The notes: generated by a model not told the origin, from the letters alone. Shown: positions 44,373 to 53,771, counted from the first letter of the stretch. The stretch is 64,000 nucleotides of DNA from Flavobacterium sp. HBTb2-11-1 (GCF_009826975.1 NZ_WUMO01000005.1:124001-188000), one strand, 5' to 3'. Numbers and translations: made by a program.

Positions 44373-45182
44373 ATGAGAAAAATAGTTTTTGGTCTGTTAC
44401 TGTTAAGTGTATTGTTTTCTTGCAAGTCTCAAGATAGTAAAGAAGATTTTAAAGGAACATGGATTGAGGTACAAAAAAGAGATAATGATTTTTTGATTAT
44501 TGATTGTGGATATAAAGGTGAAGATATAAAAATTATTAATGATTCAATTTTTGAAAATGGTGTAATGGAAAGTACTAAAGCAAAGATTGATCATATAAAA
44601 GAAGATGAAACAGGAATATCATTGTTTATAGATAAAACGGAAAAAGTATATTATAAATTTTCATTTGTAGATAAAGAAAAAGGTCTTGCCAAATTGGAAA
44701 TTAAAAATAATGATTTACCAATTGTTGTTAAATATTTTGTGAATGAGGTTAGTACTGATAAAATAAAAAAAATAAAAGGTGCAAAAGCAGATTGTGTCAC
44801 TGATGACGATGCAGGTGATTCTGTTAATGATTCTTTTACTCTAAATGATGGAAATGTCCTTTTAATAGAGGATGATAATTGTATATCATTATTAGACAAA
44901 AAAGAAAATTTAATCTTTGAAAGATGTTTTGATAATTGTAATGTAAAAATTAATCATATAAAAACCACAGGTTTGCCACTAACTATTATAAGTGGACATA
45001 ATTCAATTGACGTAGAGTTTCATAAAAAAGGAGAAGATTGGGTTTCTAACTCAGTTACATATTTTAAAAGTTTGCCAACTGGAGAAGAAAAAAGCACTAA
45101 ACAAATTGAAGTATCTCTTAAAGAGTTCAATTTTGATAGCGTTATTGAACAGTTTGGAGATAATGATATAAGTAACTTTTAA
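44373..45182 (+). CDS. lipoprotein at the end of the array
   Basis: This 269-residue protein has signal MRKIVFGLLLLSVLFSC. Two halves are visible: an N-terminal beta domain (FKGTWIEVQKRDNDF, FIDKTEKVYYKFSFV) and a C-terminal part with DCVTDDDAGDSVNDSF and FERCFDNCNVKI. No recognised family. As the fifth lipoprotein behind the effector, it may be an orphan immunity protein. After its stop, 45198-45210 matches 13 bases of the hairpin repeat, a possible relic. Confidence 0.55.
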   Translation: MRKIVFGLLLLSVLFSCKSQDSKEDFKGTWIEVQKRDNDFLIIDCGYKGEDIKIINDSIFENGVMESTKAKIDHIKEDETGISLFIDKTEKVYYKFSFVDKEKGLAKLEIKNNDLPIVVKYFVNEVSTDKIKKIKGAKADCVTDDDAGDSVNDSFTLNDGNVLLIEDDNCISLLDKKENLIFERCFDNCNVKINHIKTTGLPLTIISGHNSIDVEFHKKGEDWVSNSVTYFKSLPTGEEKSTKQIEVSLKEFNFDSVIEQFGDNDISNF

Positions 45183-45385
45183 TTAAGATGTGTAGCGGCT
45201 TTATGCTTTTTAGAACTAAAATATAAATCCAAGAGAGAAACTGAAAATCAGACTCAGTGCGCATAATTGTGTCTATTTAACCCGTAAAATCTTGTTATAA
45301 TAAGAATAACAACGCTAATAATCAAAATCTAACCCAACAAAAGAGAAACGAAAGATTCTCATTTCAAAATAAAAACTATAGAATT

Positions 45386-46555
45386 ATGATCGAAAAATTA
45401 AGTCATTTTCCCGTAAACTGGATTGATGGGATGAAGATAAATAAGAGTCATTTTTTATCTATTCAGGACAATGTTTCTGAGTTGGTAAACGATGCAATAG
45501 GTATTCATACCACACCTATAAGTTATGGTCTGCTGGATTCTGGAAATCAAAACAAAGAGGCTACAAAAATTACTTTAGGAATCGATAATCACAAATTGCT
45601 TCGCGTTCGTGTAGAAGAATGCCACGCCATAACACCAAACGGATCCAGAATTGAAATCAGTAAAAGCAATACAGATACATTAGACCTTCAGATTCCGTAT
45701 CCAGAAGATACTTACGAAATAAAAGACGGCGAACAATTGGTTTTATTGGCTTGTATATCGGTTAATTCTAAAAAGAGAATCCCTTTTGGCGAACCAGATC
45801 CAGATGAGGTTCCGCCAAGGTATCCGTACACACAGCCAGAATACAAACTGCATTTAATTAAAGCAGAAGAATTCCGTTCAGGAATTGGATACGGTGGTTT
45901 CTATCTCGCAATTGGTAAAATTCTAATTGGCGATACTACAGTTTTAGACGAAGACTATATTCCGTCTTCTGTAACAGTATCCTGTCATCCTAAACTGGTT
46001 GATATGCAAGCGCAGATTGCCCGTTCATTTGGTCAGATTGAGATTTACTCGGTTCAGATTTCTCAAAAAATTAATAGAGGACAACAGACAGGACTTTTAC
46101 CGCAAACCGTAATGCAACTGGCAGACAATACTGGGTATTATTTAGGCAGTTGTTTAACGCAGTTTCGTTGGTTTTCACTGCATCAGCATCCCGCTTCAAT
46201 GTTAAGCACGGTGGTAGCATTTGCCAGAGTGATGAAGAATTTTATCGATTCAAAATCAGGAGCAGGAAAAGAAGAGCTGTTAAACTATTTTGCCGAATGG
46301 TGTGATATTTCGCAAGGAGATTTCGAAATATTGTTTACTACACTTATAAATGCTGGCTACGATCATGTGCATATTGATAAAACAGCTTCACTGGCTATAA
46401 ATGCTTTAAGCAGAATAGAGAAATTATTCGAAACATTAAGCAAACTGGATTACATCGGTAAGAAGAAAGAAAACATCGAATTGTTTGTTGCTGAAACAGA
46501 GAAAAAAGACATCGTTCATAACCCGAAACGTCACGGTTTCTTTATAAAAGACTAA
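45386..46555 (+). CDS. tssK: T6SS baseplate protein TssK (subtype iii)
   Basis: The 389-residue protein begins MIEKLSHFPVNWIDGMKINKSHFL, recalling TssK openings (xxxVxWxEGMxLxPxHF). It also has HAITPNGSRIEI and LLACISVNSKKRIPFG in the shell domain. A helical middle (about 225-300) and a C-terminal receptor-binding-protein-like head follow. It is shorter than proteobacterial TssK (about 440), as in subtype iii systems. TssK links the baseplate to the membrane complex. It begins the main rightward structural block, 203 bases after the lipoprotein array. Confidence 0.85.
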   Translation: MIEKLSHFPVNWIDGMKINKSHFLSIQDNVSELVNDAIGIHTTPISYGLLDSGNQNKEATKITLGIDNHKLLRVRVEECHAITPNGSRIEISKSNTDTLDLQIPYPEDTYEIKDGEQLVLLACISVNSKKRIPFGEPDPDEVPPRYPYTQPEYKLHLIKAEEFRSGIGYGGFYLAIGKILIGDTTVLDEDYIPSSVTVSCHPKLVDMQAQIARSFGQIEIYSVQISQKINRGQQTGLLPQTVMQLADNTGYYLGSCLTQFRWFSLHQHPASMLSTVVAFARVMKNFIDSKSGAGKEELLNYFAEWCDISQGDFEILFTTLINAGYDHVHIDKTASLAINALSRIEKLFETLSKLDYIGKKKENIELFVAETEKKDIVHNPKRHGFFIKD

Positions 46556-46577
46556 AAAATAAAATAGTAATATAATT

Positions 46578-47090
46578 ATGGAAGTATTAAATAAACAAGA
46601 ACGCCAAAAAGCATTTATTGCTTTTTTAATTGCCTTTGTCCTGACTTTTGCAGTTATGCTGATTGCAGTTTCGTTCAACTTTTACATGCCTGTAGCAGAA
46701 AACAAAATGCTAAAAGCAGAAAATGAAATGATGAAAAGAGAATACGATTATCAAACTAATTTTTCGGTTAAAATTGACAGTATCAGAATGACAATCGATT
46801 CAATCAATTCGCCAAAAGTAGATAACGATTTTCAGCAGCGTCTGGCAAATGTTATGATTGCCAATATCTATCAAAAAGTTCCCAAAGACACTACCGAAAA
46901 TAAAAAATTATATAACAATGTTATTCTAGCTTACAAGAATATCATTGATTACAAAAAACAAATTAGGAGTCTTACGCACAATTCGCACTTAATAGACAGT
47001 TTGAACCAGTCGGCTAAAACGTACAAAGAAGAATTAGAAAAAGTAAGCAGGGACTTAGATGTATGTCGTCAGGTTTACCAAAATCAATAA
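46578..47090 (+). CDS. tssO: T6SSiii protein TssO
   Basis: This 170-residue protein has an N-terminal anchor (about 12-35, FIAFLIAFVLTFAVMLIAV) followed by a long coiled coil (about 45-170) with heptads such as ENKMLKAENEMMKREYDY and SAKTYKEELEKVSRDL. It matches the Bacteroidota-specific TssO family, a bitopic inner-membrane component. It lies between tssK and tssB, as is common in subtype iii loci. Confidence 0.8.
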   Translation: MEVLNKQERQKAFIAFLIAFVLTFAVMLIAVSFNFYMPVAENKMLKAENEMMKREYDYQTNFSVKIDSIRMTIDSINSPKVDNDFQQRLANVMIANIYQKVPKDTTENKKLYNNVILAYKNIIDYKKQIRSLTHNSHLIDSLNQSAKTYKEELEKVSRDLDVCRQVYQNQ

Positions 47091-47144
47091 TTAGAAATTT
47101 AGAATAAAGAAATCAATAAACTAATCATTTAAAAATTTGAAATT

Positions 47145-47594
47145 ATGTTGTCAAACTATGGAATTGGAGGTAATGAAGTAAAAATTGATGCAGATGAAGC
47201 GATCACTGCAATCCCTCAGAACAGAACACTTGTTGCTCAAAAATTAACAGTAGATGCTCCTGTAAAACCAGAATTGGTAGAAGGAATTACAAGCATCGAA
47301 AAAGCATTCGAACACTTTAAGCCAGAAGTAAAAGTAAACTTTGAAACTGCTGATGGTGCTACTAAAGTTGAGCCTTTAAACTTTAAAAACTTAGGTGATT
47401 TTGGTATAAAAGGAATCACAACACAAAGCAGTTTTTTATCTGATCTTGAAACAGAAAAAGATCAATATCAAAAAATTATCCGCCAGTTAAAATCAAATAA
47501 GATTTTAAAAGCGGCTTTAGAAGACGGAGAAGCAAAACAAGCTTTGTTAGAAAGCCTTGGAGCATTGATCAATGAGTTAAAAGAGAACAAATAA
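47145..47594 (+). CDS. tssB: T6SS sheath protein TssB
   Basis: This 149-residue small sheath subunit starts MLSNYGIGGNEVKIDADE and contains GITSIEKAFEHFKPEVKVNF, LNFKNLGDFGI and the C-terminal helix LLESLGALINELKENK. The middle segment corresponds to the TssB block that pairs with TssC in the contractile sheath. It is 20 bases upstream of tssC and co-transcribed. Confidence 0.88.
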   Translation: MLSNYGIGGNEVKIDADEAITAIPQNRTLVAQKLTVDAPVKPELVEGITSIEKAFEHFKPEVKVNFETADGATKVEPLNFKNLGDFGIKGITTQSSFLSDLETEKDQYQKIIRQLKSNKILKAALEDGEAKQALLESLGALINELKENK

Positions 47595-47614
47595 GAAATT
47601 AAAAAAGTATAGAT

Positions 47615-48985
47615 ATGTCAAGCAAAGAAGCATATAAAGGAGATCTGGATACAGCGGTATTAGAACCTAAAGCAGTTAAAGGAATTTCAATTGAAAAGAA
47701 TGTTGAAAAACTGGCTAAATATGGCGGTTTTGATTTGTTGGAAATGGCAATTGAAGGAGTTCAAAACCTTAATCCAGATAGAAAAGCAAGAAGAAAAATC
47801 TTTTTAGGAGAAGTAAACAAAGCAAAAGAAAGAGAAACACTTTTAAAAACTTTAGAACTTTGGTCTTCAGTTTTAAGCAACAATGAAGCTTTGACTGATA
47901 TGGTGGCGCAAAGTGAAGACAAATGCAAAGAGTCTGAAGCTTTATTGCAAAAAAACCTTGCTAAAGCTGTTGAAGATACAAGAGAAATTGAAGCTGCTTA
48001 CAGAACGTTAGCTTTATTCTTTAAAAACACAGAATCGGATAAAGTAAAAAATGTTACGATTGTAAACGCAGAATTAGATCAGTTAAAAGATCTTGACAAT
48101 ACTCGTTTTATTGATGCGATTCATGCAGAATTAGTTGATAATTACGATCGTTTAGACCTTAAAAACAACTACGGTATTTTAGTAATTCCAGGATATTTAG
48201 GATCTAATAAAGTGATCGAAAAATGGGCGAAAATTGCACATGAAAACAAAGTGATGCTGGTTACAGATTTCGAACACCTTGATGAACCGGATGATGTAAT
48301 GGAAATGTTCGACGCTGCTTCTTTAACAGGAGGAGATGTGTACCGTTCTAACGTAATTATGACTTGCAACTGGCTTGTTGGACGTGGAAGATTTGATCAA
48401 ATTGGAGAAAACGAAGATTTACACGTTGCACCTTCGGCTGCATTAGCAGGAAAAATTTACAAAACATTAATGTCTCAGGTTACTGCAGGTAAGAAATTTG
48501 GAGGAATTAATGAAGTTGACGGAGTGAAGTTTGATCTTAAGAAAAGCGAAATTGCTAATCTTGAAAACTTAGGATTAGTTCCGATGGTAAATGAATACGG
48601 TAAAGTAATGGCTTTCTCTGCTAAAACATTATTCAGTGGAGATAACTTAGGATTGCAAACGTATTCTGTAGTTCGTGTTTTTGATTACGTAACTAAAGTG
48701 TTAATGGATTTCCTTAACCGTCGTGCTTTCGAAAACTTTACTGCAAAAACGCGTAAAGAAATTATGAATCAGATCGTTGCTTTCCTTGATGGAATTACTG
48801 GTCCAGATAAATTAATTGAGAATTTTGAAATCCGCAGATTTGAACAAGATTCAATTCAAAAAGACAGAATCTATATGGATATCCATATGAAACCGTATTT
48901 CCCTGCTAAAAACTTCCTTATTAAGATGGATGGTCACAAAGGTGATGACGGAACAGAATGGGATACAGATTACGAACAAAAATAA
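47615..48985 (+). CDS. tssC: T6SS sheath protein TssC
   Basis: The 456-residue large sheath subunit contains YGILVIPGYLGSNKVIEKWAK, LTGGDVYRSNVIMTCNWLVGRGRFDQ and HVAPSAALAGKIY. C-terminal stretches are VRVFDYVTKVLMDFLNRRAFEN and YFPAKNFLIKMDGH. It assembles with TssB as the contractile sheath around the Hcp tube and is recycled by TssH. The length is slightly shorter than the proteobacterial protein (about 490). A good terminator follows. Confidence 0.92.
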   Translation: MSSKEAYKGDLDTAVLEPKAVKGISIEKNVEKLAKYGGFDLLEMAIEGVQNLNPDRKARRKIFLGEVNKAKERETLLKTLELWSSVLSNNEALTDMVAQSEDKCKESEALLQKNLAKAVEDTREIEAAYRTLALFFKNTESDKVKNVTIVNAELDQLKDLDNTRFIDAIHAELVDNYDRLDLKNNYGILVIPGYLGSNKVIEKWAKIAHENKVMLVTDFEHLDEPDDVMEMFDAASLTGGDVYRSNVIMTCNWLVGRGRFDQIGENEDLHVAPSAALAGKIYKTLMSQVTAGKKFGGINEVDGVKFDLKKSEIANLENLGLVPMVNEYGKVMAFSAKTLFSGDNLGLQTYSVVRVFDYVTKVLMDFLNRRAFENFTAKTRKEIMNQIVAFLDGITGPDKLIENFEIRRFEQDSIQKDRIYMDIHMKPYFPAKNFLIKMDGHKGDDGTEWDTDYEQK

Positions 48986-49002
48986 TTGTACAGTAAATAA
49001 AA

Positions 49003-49033
49003 AAAGGAAGCACATAAAATTGTGCTTCCTTTT
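49003..49033 (+). terminator. terminator after tssC
   Basis: AAAGGAAGCACA and TGTGCTTCCTTT arms around a 6-base loop, with a T tract. Confidence 0.85.
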
Positions 49034-49082
49034 TCAACAAAACATTGATCTTTTGAATGATCAAACCAAATAATTCAAATTC

Positions 49083-49610
49083 ATGAACGTACTTAAAATT
49101 TTACTTTTAGTCGGTTTGTTTTCAATATCAAATTCGATTAAAGCACAAAAAGTAAATCAGATTGATACTTTAAGCTGTCCTATTACGCAAAATGATTTAT
49201 TGCTTTCAGGAAAGTTATTTGCAAGTGCGACACCAATTTTACTTCGTGTATACAATGAAGATTACGAATATGCTGTTTTTCAGTTAGGTAAAAGAAAAAG
49301 CAGTATCTATCTATATTTTAAAATTTTTACAGATAACGTCTGTGTAAAACAAGAACAGCCACTAGAGTTATATTTTAAAAATGGCGATCGCTACTTACTA
49401 AAAAACAGTTTTAAAGTTAATTGCGATGGCACTGCGGCTTTAGAGCTTAGAAGAAAAGATATTAAAAAGTTAATGTCTAACTCCATAAACACTATAAAGT
49501 TTTTTACCCTCAAAAAAGACTATGAATTTAGCCCTACAGAAGTCGACAATCAAAATATAAGGTTTTATCTGCACTGTCTAAAACTCTACAAAGTGAGAAA
49601 GAAAAAATAA
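49083..49610 (+). CDS. exported protein of the T6SS locus, unknown function
   Basis: The 175-residue product has a signal peptide (about 1-21, ending KAQ; no lipobox cysteine). The mature part is small and beta-rich, with LSCPITQNDLLLSGKLFAS, AVFQLGKRKSSIYLYFKIF and FTLKKDYEFSPTE. I recognise no family. It lies between the tssC terminator and a gene of unknown function, and could be a periplasmic part of the subtype iii apparatus such as TssQ. That is only a positional guess. Confidence 0.5.
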   Translation: MNVLKILLLVGLFSISNSIKAQKVNQIDTLSCPITQNDLLLSGKLFASATPILLRVYNEDYEYAVFQLGKRKSSIYLYFKIFTDNVCVKQEQPLELYFKNGDRYLLKNSFKVNCDGTAALELRRKDIKKLMSNSINTIKFFTLKKDYEFSPTEVDNQNIRFYLHCLKLYKVRKKK

Positions 49611-49666
49611 AATTTAATTGAGTTAATTTTTTACATAACTGTACTATAATCTATAAAAAATAAGAT

Positions 49667-50380
49667 ATGCCATTTCCAGAATTGAACCTTTCATTAGGAC
49701 TTACAGATAACGACGGTTCTGTTTTTTATGCAGGAAGCGGAGAAGGAAAAGTAATTGTAAAAACAGATTCTGCTTTAAAAAAGCATAGTATCAATATCAC
49801 AATTTCAGAACAGGAGGTTGGATCAGTTTATTTGAATACGCATTTAGAAGGTGTCGAAATTCCAGCTGAAATTGAAGTTCCTGTTTATCAAATGATAGTT
49901 ACAGACGATAAAACAAACGAAAAAGAAGTGTATAAAGTTACTCGTGATACTTTTTTCTATAAAAAGCAAACAAAGAAAAAAGGATTATGGAGTTTTTTGG
50001 GTTTAAAATTCTTAGCTCCAAATAACTTTCTTTTTGAAAATATCCCTTTTGAACCTTTAAAAGAAGAAATGGAAACGTATGATATTTCACGATACAGAAA
50101 ATTAAATGAAGATAAGCTTACCTATACTTTTCAAAAAGACGAACAAAATATCCAACTTTTTGCAGGTGATATTAATGCATTAAAAGTAGAGAAAGGAATA
50201 AGCTATTTTGTAATTGTTGATGAGAAAAAGGGACAGAGGTTTATTGGAGATATACTGTACAGAGAAAAATTTCTAAAACTCACGCCATCAGTTAAACTGC
50301 ACATTATAAAACGCAAGAAAGTTTCAAAGGAAATGGAAACTGATAAAAGAGGTCGAGCTAATAAGTTGATTTATATTTAA
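49667..50380 (+). CDS. T6SS-locus protein of unknown function
   Basis: The 237-residue protein has no signal peptide. It begins MPFPELNLSLGLTDNDGSVFYAG and continues with beta-rich segments (GKVIVKTDSALKKHSI, VPVYQMIVTDDKTNEKEVYKV). An aromatic and charged part KKKGLWSFLGLKFLAPNNF is near residue 107. I do not recognise a family. It is 10 bases upstream of tssE and presumably in the same transcript, so a baseplate or spike accessory role is plausible. Confidence 0.5.
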   Translation: MPFPELNLSLGLTDNDGSVFYAGSGEGKVIVKTDSALKKHSINITISEQEVGSVYLNTHLEGVEIPAEIEVPVYQMIVTDDKTNEKEVYKVTRDTFFYKKQTKKKGLWSFLGLKFLAPNNFLFENIPFEPLKEEMETYDISRYRKLNEDKLTYTFQKDEQNIQLFAGDINALKVEKGISYFVIVDEKKGQRFIGDILYREKFLKLTPSVKLHIIKRKKVSKEMETDKRGRANKLIYI

Positions 50381-50390
50381 AAAGTAAAAT

Positions 50391-50822
50391 ATGAAAGGAG
50401 CATTTTACAAACTTCCGATAGATTTTAATAGCGTAATGCAAAAAAAAGAGTTAGAAAAAACTTCTATTGAGCATTCTATTGCCCAACAGATCATTTTACT
50501 GGCCACGACTACATTTGGTGAGTGCAAGTTTGATGAAACGTTTGGATCAAAAATATGGGAAATCGATTTTGATTTACTGATGAATGAAAATACGTTAAAA
50601 GAAATTATTTCGAAGACAATGAAACAGTCTTTGGCTTTTCATGAAAAGCGAATAAAAGTAAAAGAGCTTATCGTCGAATTATCAGAAACAATGTATTTTG
50701 TTGATGATGTCAGCAGATCAAAAAAGAAAGTTGATATAATAATAGAAGCTACAATAAAAAGTACAAATCGTGATTTTGACTTTAGAGGATACTTTTTTGT
50801 TGGGCCGTTATCATATAAATAG
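50391..50822 (+). CDS. tssE: T6SS baseplate protein TssE (gp25-like)
   Basis: The 143-residue protein contains the gp25 hallmarks: SIAQQIILLATTTFGECKFDETFGSKIWEIDFD (about 28-60, in pieces SIAQQIILL and FGSKIWEIDF) and later helices KIVKELIVELSE-like. The tailless-phage lysozyme-like gp25 fold organises the baseplate wedge. The catalytic motif of phage lysozyme is absent, as expected. It is upstream of hcp with a 183-base gap that holds an AT-rich leader. Confidence 0.82.
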   Translation: MKGAFYKLPIDFNSVMQKKELEKTSIEHSIAQQIILLATTTFGECKFDETFGSKIWEIDFDLLMNENTLKEIISKTMKQSLAFHEKRIKVKELIVELSETMYFVDDVSRSKKKVDIIIEATIKSTNRDFDFRGYFFVGPLSYK

Positions 50823-51005
50823 CCTTTTTTTTAGTAATATTTTTATTTCAATAGTCTGCAAAAAGATTTATTTGTTTTTTAAATACTTGACAACTTGTGA
50901 ATTATATATTGTAAATAAAGTTTTGTTAAAAAAAGTATTAATATAAGATTTTATTTATATATTTACAGCATAAATAAATAAATTAATAATTAAAAATTTT
51001 TCATT

Positions 51006-51392
51006 ATGTCGTTTTTAACATCATTATCAGTAGCAGGAAAAGAGTACAAAGTATTAAACGTTAGTTATGATTTAGCTCAAGAAACAGATGCTTCTGGGCG
51101 TCCATCTACAGTAACACGTGGAGGAAGAATTATGATTGAAGTTGAATCAACTGGAAGTACTGAATTGTTTGAGTGGATGACTAACAATTTCGAAAGAAAA
51201 GATGGGTCAGTAAAATTCATCAAACGTGATTCAAATGCTACTTTAAAAGAGCTAAAGTTTACAGAAGCTTACATGGTTAAGTACAAAGAAAACTTTGATC
51301 ATAACAGTGACAATCCATTAACTGAAACTTTTATGATTTCTGCTCGCAAAATTTCGATGGGTGGAGGAGAATTTGATAATGCTTGGGTGTAA
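51006..51392 (+). CDS. hcp: T6SS tube protein Hcp/TssD, copy 1
   Basis: This 128-residue protein begins MSFLTSLSVAGKEYKVLNVSY, has ASGRPSTVTRGGRIMIEVEST and ends SMGGGEFDNAWV. It matches the Bacteroidota TssD (Hcp) family, which stacks into the inner tube and carries small effectors. A tyrosine- and beta-rich ring fold is expected. An AT-rich leader with A-runs (AATAAATTAATAATT) precedes the ATG and suggests high expression. A terminator follows, so it can be transcribed alone. Confidence 0.88.
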   Translation: MSFLTSLSVAGKEYKVLNVSYDLAQETDASGRPSTVTRGGRIMIEVESTGSTELFEWMTNNFERKDGSVKFIKRDSNATLKELKFTEAYMVKYKENFDHNSDNPLTETFMISARKISMGGGEFDNAWV

Positions 51393-51427
51393 TCCTTTGG
51401 ACTTTATCAATCTTTATTAAGTTATTA

Positions 51428-51455
51428 AAGGAAGTCTATTAACTTAGACTTCCTT
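51428..51455 (+). terminator. terminator after hcp copy 1
   Basis: AAGGAAGTCTA and TAGACTTCCTT arms around a 6-base loop, followed by T residues. Confidence 0.85.
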
Positions 51456-51525
51456 TTTTGTTTTTTACTTTTAAAAAAAACATACAAACGTTGCCTAAAT
51501 TTTAATCATCAAATAAATCTACAAA

Positions 51526-51921
51526 ATGAGTTTTTTATCTAAATTACATATAGACGGAGAAGAATTTAATGTTCTTGAATTTAATATTGGTTTTAAACAA
51601 GAAATTGACACAACAAGTAAACCTACGGGAAATGCTAAGGGCGGAGTTATAAAAATGATAATTGAAGCAAGTCAGAACAGTCATTTTTTGGCTTGGATGC
51701 TAAATGGAGATTTAACCAAAGATGGTAAAATTGTTTTTTATAGAAGAGATGCATTAAGTAAAATGAAAGAACTTAAGTTTACGAAAGCATTTTGTGTTGG
51801 TTATAATGAACAATTTACAAGCACTACCGAAATCCCAATGAGAATTACCATGGAATTAGTGGCAAAAGAATTGACTTTTGGAGATGCTAAATTCTCAAAT
51901 AATTGGATTGCTTTAGATTAA
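51526..51921 (+). CDS. hcp: Hcp/TssD, copy 2 (vgrG-linked)
   Basis: This 131-residue paralogue of the upstream Hcp has MSFLSKLHIDGEEFNVLEFNI, TSKPTGNAKGGVIKMIIEASQ and ends TFGDAKFSNNWIALD. Order and spacing are conserved, but the sequence is well diverged. It precedes vgrG by 36 bases and may form a VgrG-specific tube end or carry a different cargo. The hcp1 terminator separates the two copies. Confidence 0.85.
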   Translation: MSFLSKLHIDGEEFNVLEFNIGFKQEIDTTSKPTGNAKGGVIKMIIEASQNSHFLAWMLNGDLTKDGKIVFYRRDALSKMKELKFTKAFCVGYNEQFTSTTEIPMRITMELVAKELTFGDAKFSNNWIALD

Positions 51922-51957
51922 TTGTTTAAAAGCTAATTAAAAACAGGACACATTATT

Positions 51958-53769
51958 ATGGCACATTTTTCGGAACAAGTACATATAACCATAGGAGGTT
52001 TTACCCAAAACGTTGTTTATTATGATCTAAAGCTATCTCAAAAAATGGCCGACCATCATCATTTTTCTTTCATTTGGCAATATACAGGCAAAGCAGTAAT
52101 TAATCCTGCAGACCAAGCTAAAGCACTGAGAACTTATCTAGGAGATGAGGTAATTTTTACTTTTAAAAGTCTTACAGGAATTAGACTTATGAGCAAAGGT
52201 ATAATTACAGAACTTTCTTCTATTGATGTTGATGGAAGCCCAGCAGGATTGCATGTCTCAGGCGTAAGTCACAGTATTGTTATTGATGACATGAAAAAAG
52301 CAAGAACATTTAAAGACCGCAGTATGGATGATATCGTACTGAGTATTTTTGCTGAAGGACCAGGAGAATTTTACCAAAGAGAGTCTATTAAATCAACCTA
52401 TCTAAAAGTGTTTAGCAACCTTTTGCAATACAATGAAACAAGTTTTGAGTTTCTAAAAAGATTAGCGAAACGTTACGGCCAATGGTTTTATTTTGATGGA
52501 ATGCGTATGCAGTTTGGGCAAACAAAAAACAGTCAGACCAAATTGATTAATGGTGCTTCATTGCATAGTTTCAAGATACAGGCCAATATGAGCTCGCATA
52601 AAATTTCGCTGAATGGTTATGATTATAACAACGTATCGACTCTTCGCGAAGCAGCGGCTAAAACTTCATCTGGCAGTAAAGACAGTTTTGCTTCTATTGT
52701 AGGCTACAATCAAGGAACTGTAGCAAATTCTGATTTAAATAATGGCGCATATACTACAAATGCCATAAATAAAGACGACCTTGATGAAATGATAAAATTG
52801 CAAACTGCAGGCAGTGACGCCAACAGTGTATATTACAGCGGTATTTCTTATTTTCCAATTGGTTTAGGACAGGTTTTTACAATTCAAAATCAAACGGTTC
52901 AGCACGAATTAATAGCTGTTGAAGTTATACATCATTCTCAAGTGCATGGAAATTATTCTTGCGAATTTAAAGCAATTCCTGCAGATGTATCTGCACCGCA
53001 TTACACCGATGTATTTGTTTACGGTAAAGCCGAAACGCAGCCAGCATATGTAAAAGAAAATAATGACCCAGAAGGGTTAGGACGTGTAAGAGTCGAATTT
53101 TACGGTGCAACTGGTACGGCAGTGACAGATTGGATAAGAATGGTACAGCCTTATTCTGGTTCAGGAAAAGGATTTTATTTTGTGCCAGAAATTGGAGAAG
53201 AGGTTTTAATTGGTTTTGAAGGTAACAATGTGCAGAATCCGTATGTGATTGGAGCCCAATATAACGGGCAAGACTCAAGCGGTTATGCTGATGCACAGAA
53301 TAATATTAAAGCGATTCATACTAGAAGCGGACATGTTATAAAATTTACAGAAGACGAAAGCATCATAATTGCTGATAAAAATGGTAACGAAATACTAATG
53401 GATACTGTTGGTGGTAATATCAGTATAACAGCAAACAACACAATTGATCTTAATGCACAAAATATCAATTTTAATGCTTCTCAAAATATTACAGCGAATG
53501 CTGGAATGAATATTACAGAAAGTGCAGGAGCCGATAAAATGAGTATTGTAGGTATGATGCTTAATACTACAGTTGGCGGTGATAGTATGTTGTCGGTTAC
53601 TGGGAATTTTATGGAAAACATTGAAGGAAATCTGGAGTCTCATACCGCTAAAGAAAGACAAGAGGTTGCGAGTAAAGAATATACTATGCAAAGTTCTGAA
53701 GAACATGTTTCGGTAAAATCATCGAAAGAGGTACAACAACATAGTGGAGAAAAAACTAAATCTGCTTAA
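51958..53769 (+). CDS. vgrG: T6SS spike protein VgrG/TssI
   Basis: The 603-residue protein has a gp27-like N-terminal half (about 1-350; LKLSQKMADHHHFSF, FEFLKRLAKRYGQWFYFDG). A gp5 OB-fold follows (about 375-445; DPEGLGRVRVEF, GKGFYFVPEIGEEVLIGF, NPYVIGAQYNG). A triple-stranded needle repeat region follows (about 460-570). The last 35 residues are polar and end GEKTKSA. There is no fused toxin domain; cargo is encoded immediately downstream (2 bases). It forms the spike trimer. Confidence 0.93.
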   Translation: MAHFSEQVHITIGGFTQNVVYYDLKLSQKMADHHHFSFIWQYTGKAVINPADQAKALRTYLGDEVIFTFKSLTGIRLMSKGIITELSSIDVDGSPAGLHVSGVSHSIVIDDMKKARTFKDRSMDDIVLSIFAEGPGEFYQRESIKSTYLKVFSNLLQYNETSFEFLKRLAKRYGQWFYFDGMRMQFGQTKNSQTKLINGASLHSFKIQANMSSHKISLNGYDYNNVSTLREAAAKTSSGSKDSFASIVGYNQGTVANSDLNNGAYTTNAINKDDLDEMIKLQTAGSDANSVYYSGISYFPIGLGQVFTIQNQTVQHELIAVEVIHHSQVHGNYSCEFKAIPADVSAPHYTDVFVYGKAETQPAYVKENNDPEGLGRVRVEFYGATGTAVTDWIRMVQPYSGSGKGFYFVPEIGEEVLIGFEGNNVQNPYVIGAQYNGQDSSGYADAQNNIKAIHTRSGHVIKFTEDESIIIADKNGNEILMDTVGGNISITANNTIDLNAQNINFNASQNITANAGMNITESAGADKMSIVGMMLNTTVGGDSMLSVTGNFMENIEGNLESHTAKERQEVASKEYTMQSSEEHVSVKSSKEVQQHSGEKTKSA

Positions 53770-53771
53770 TT

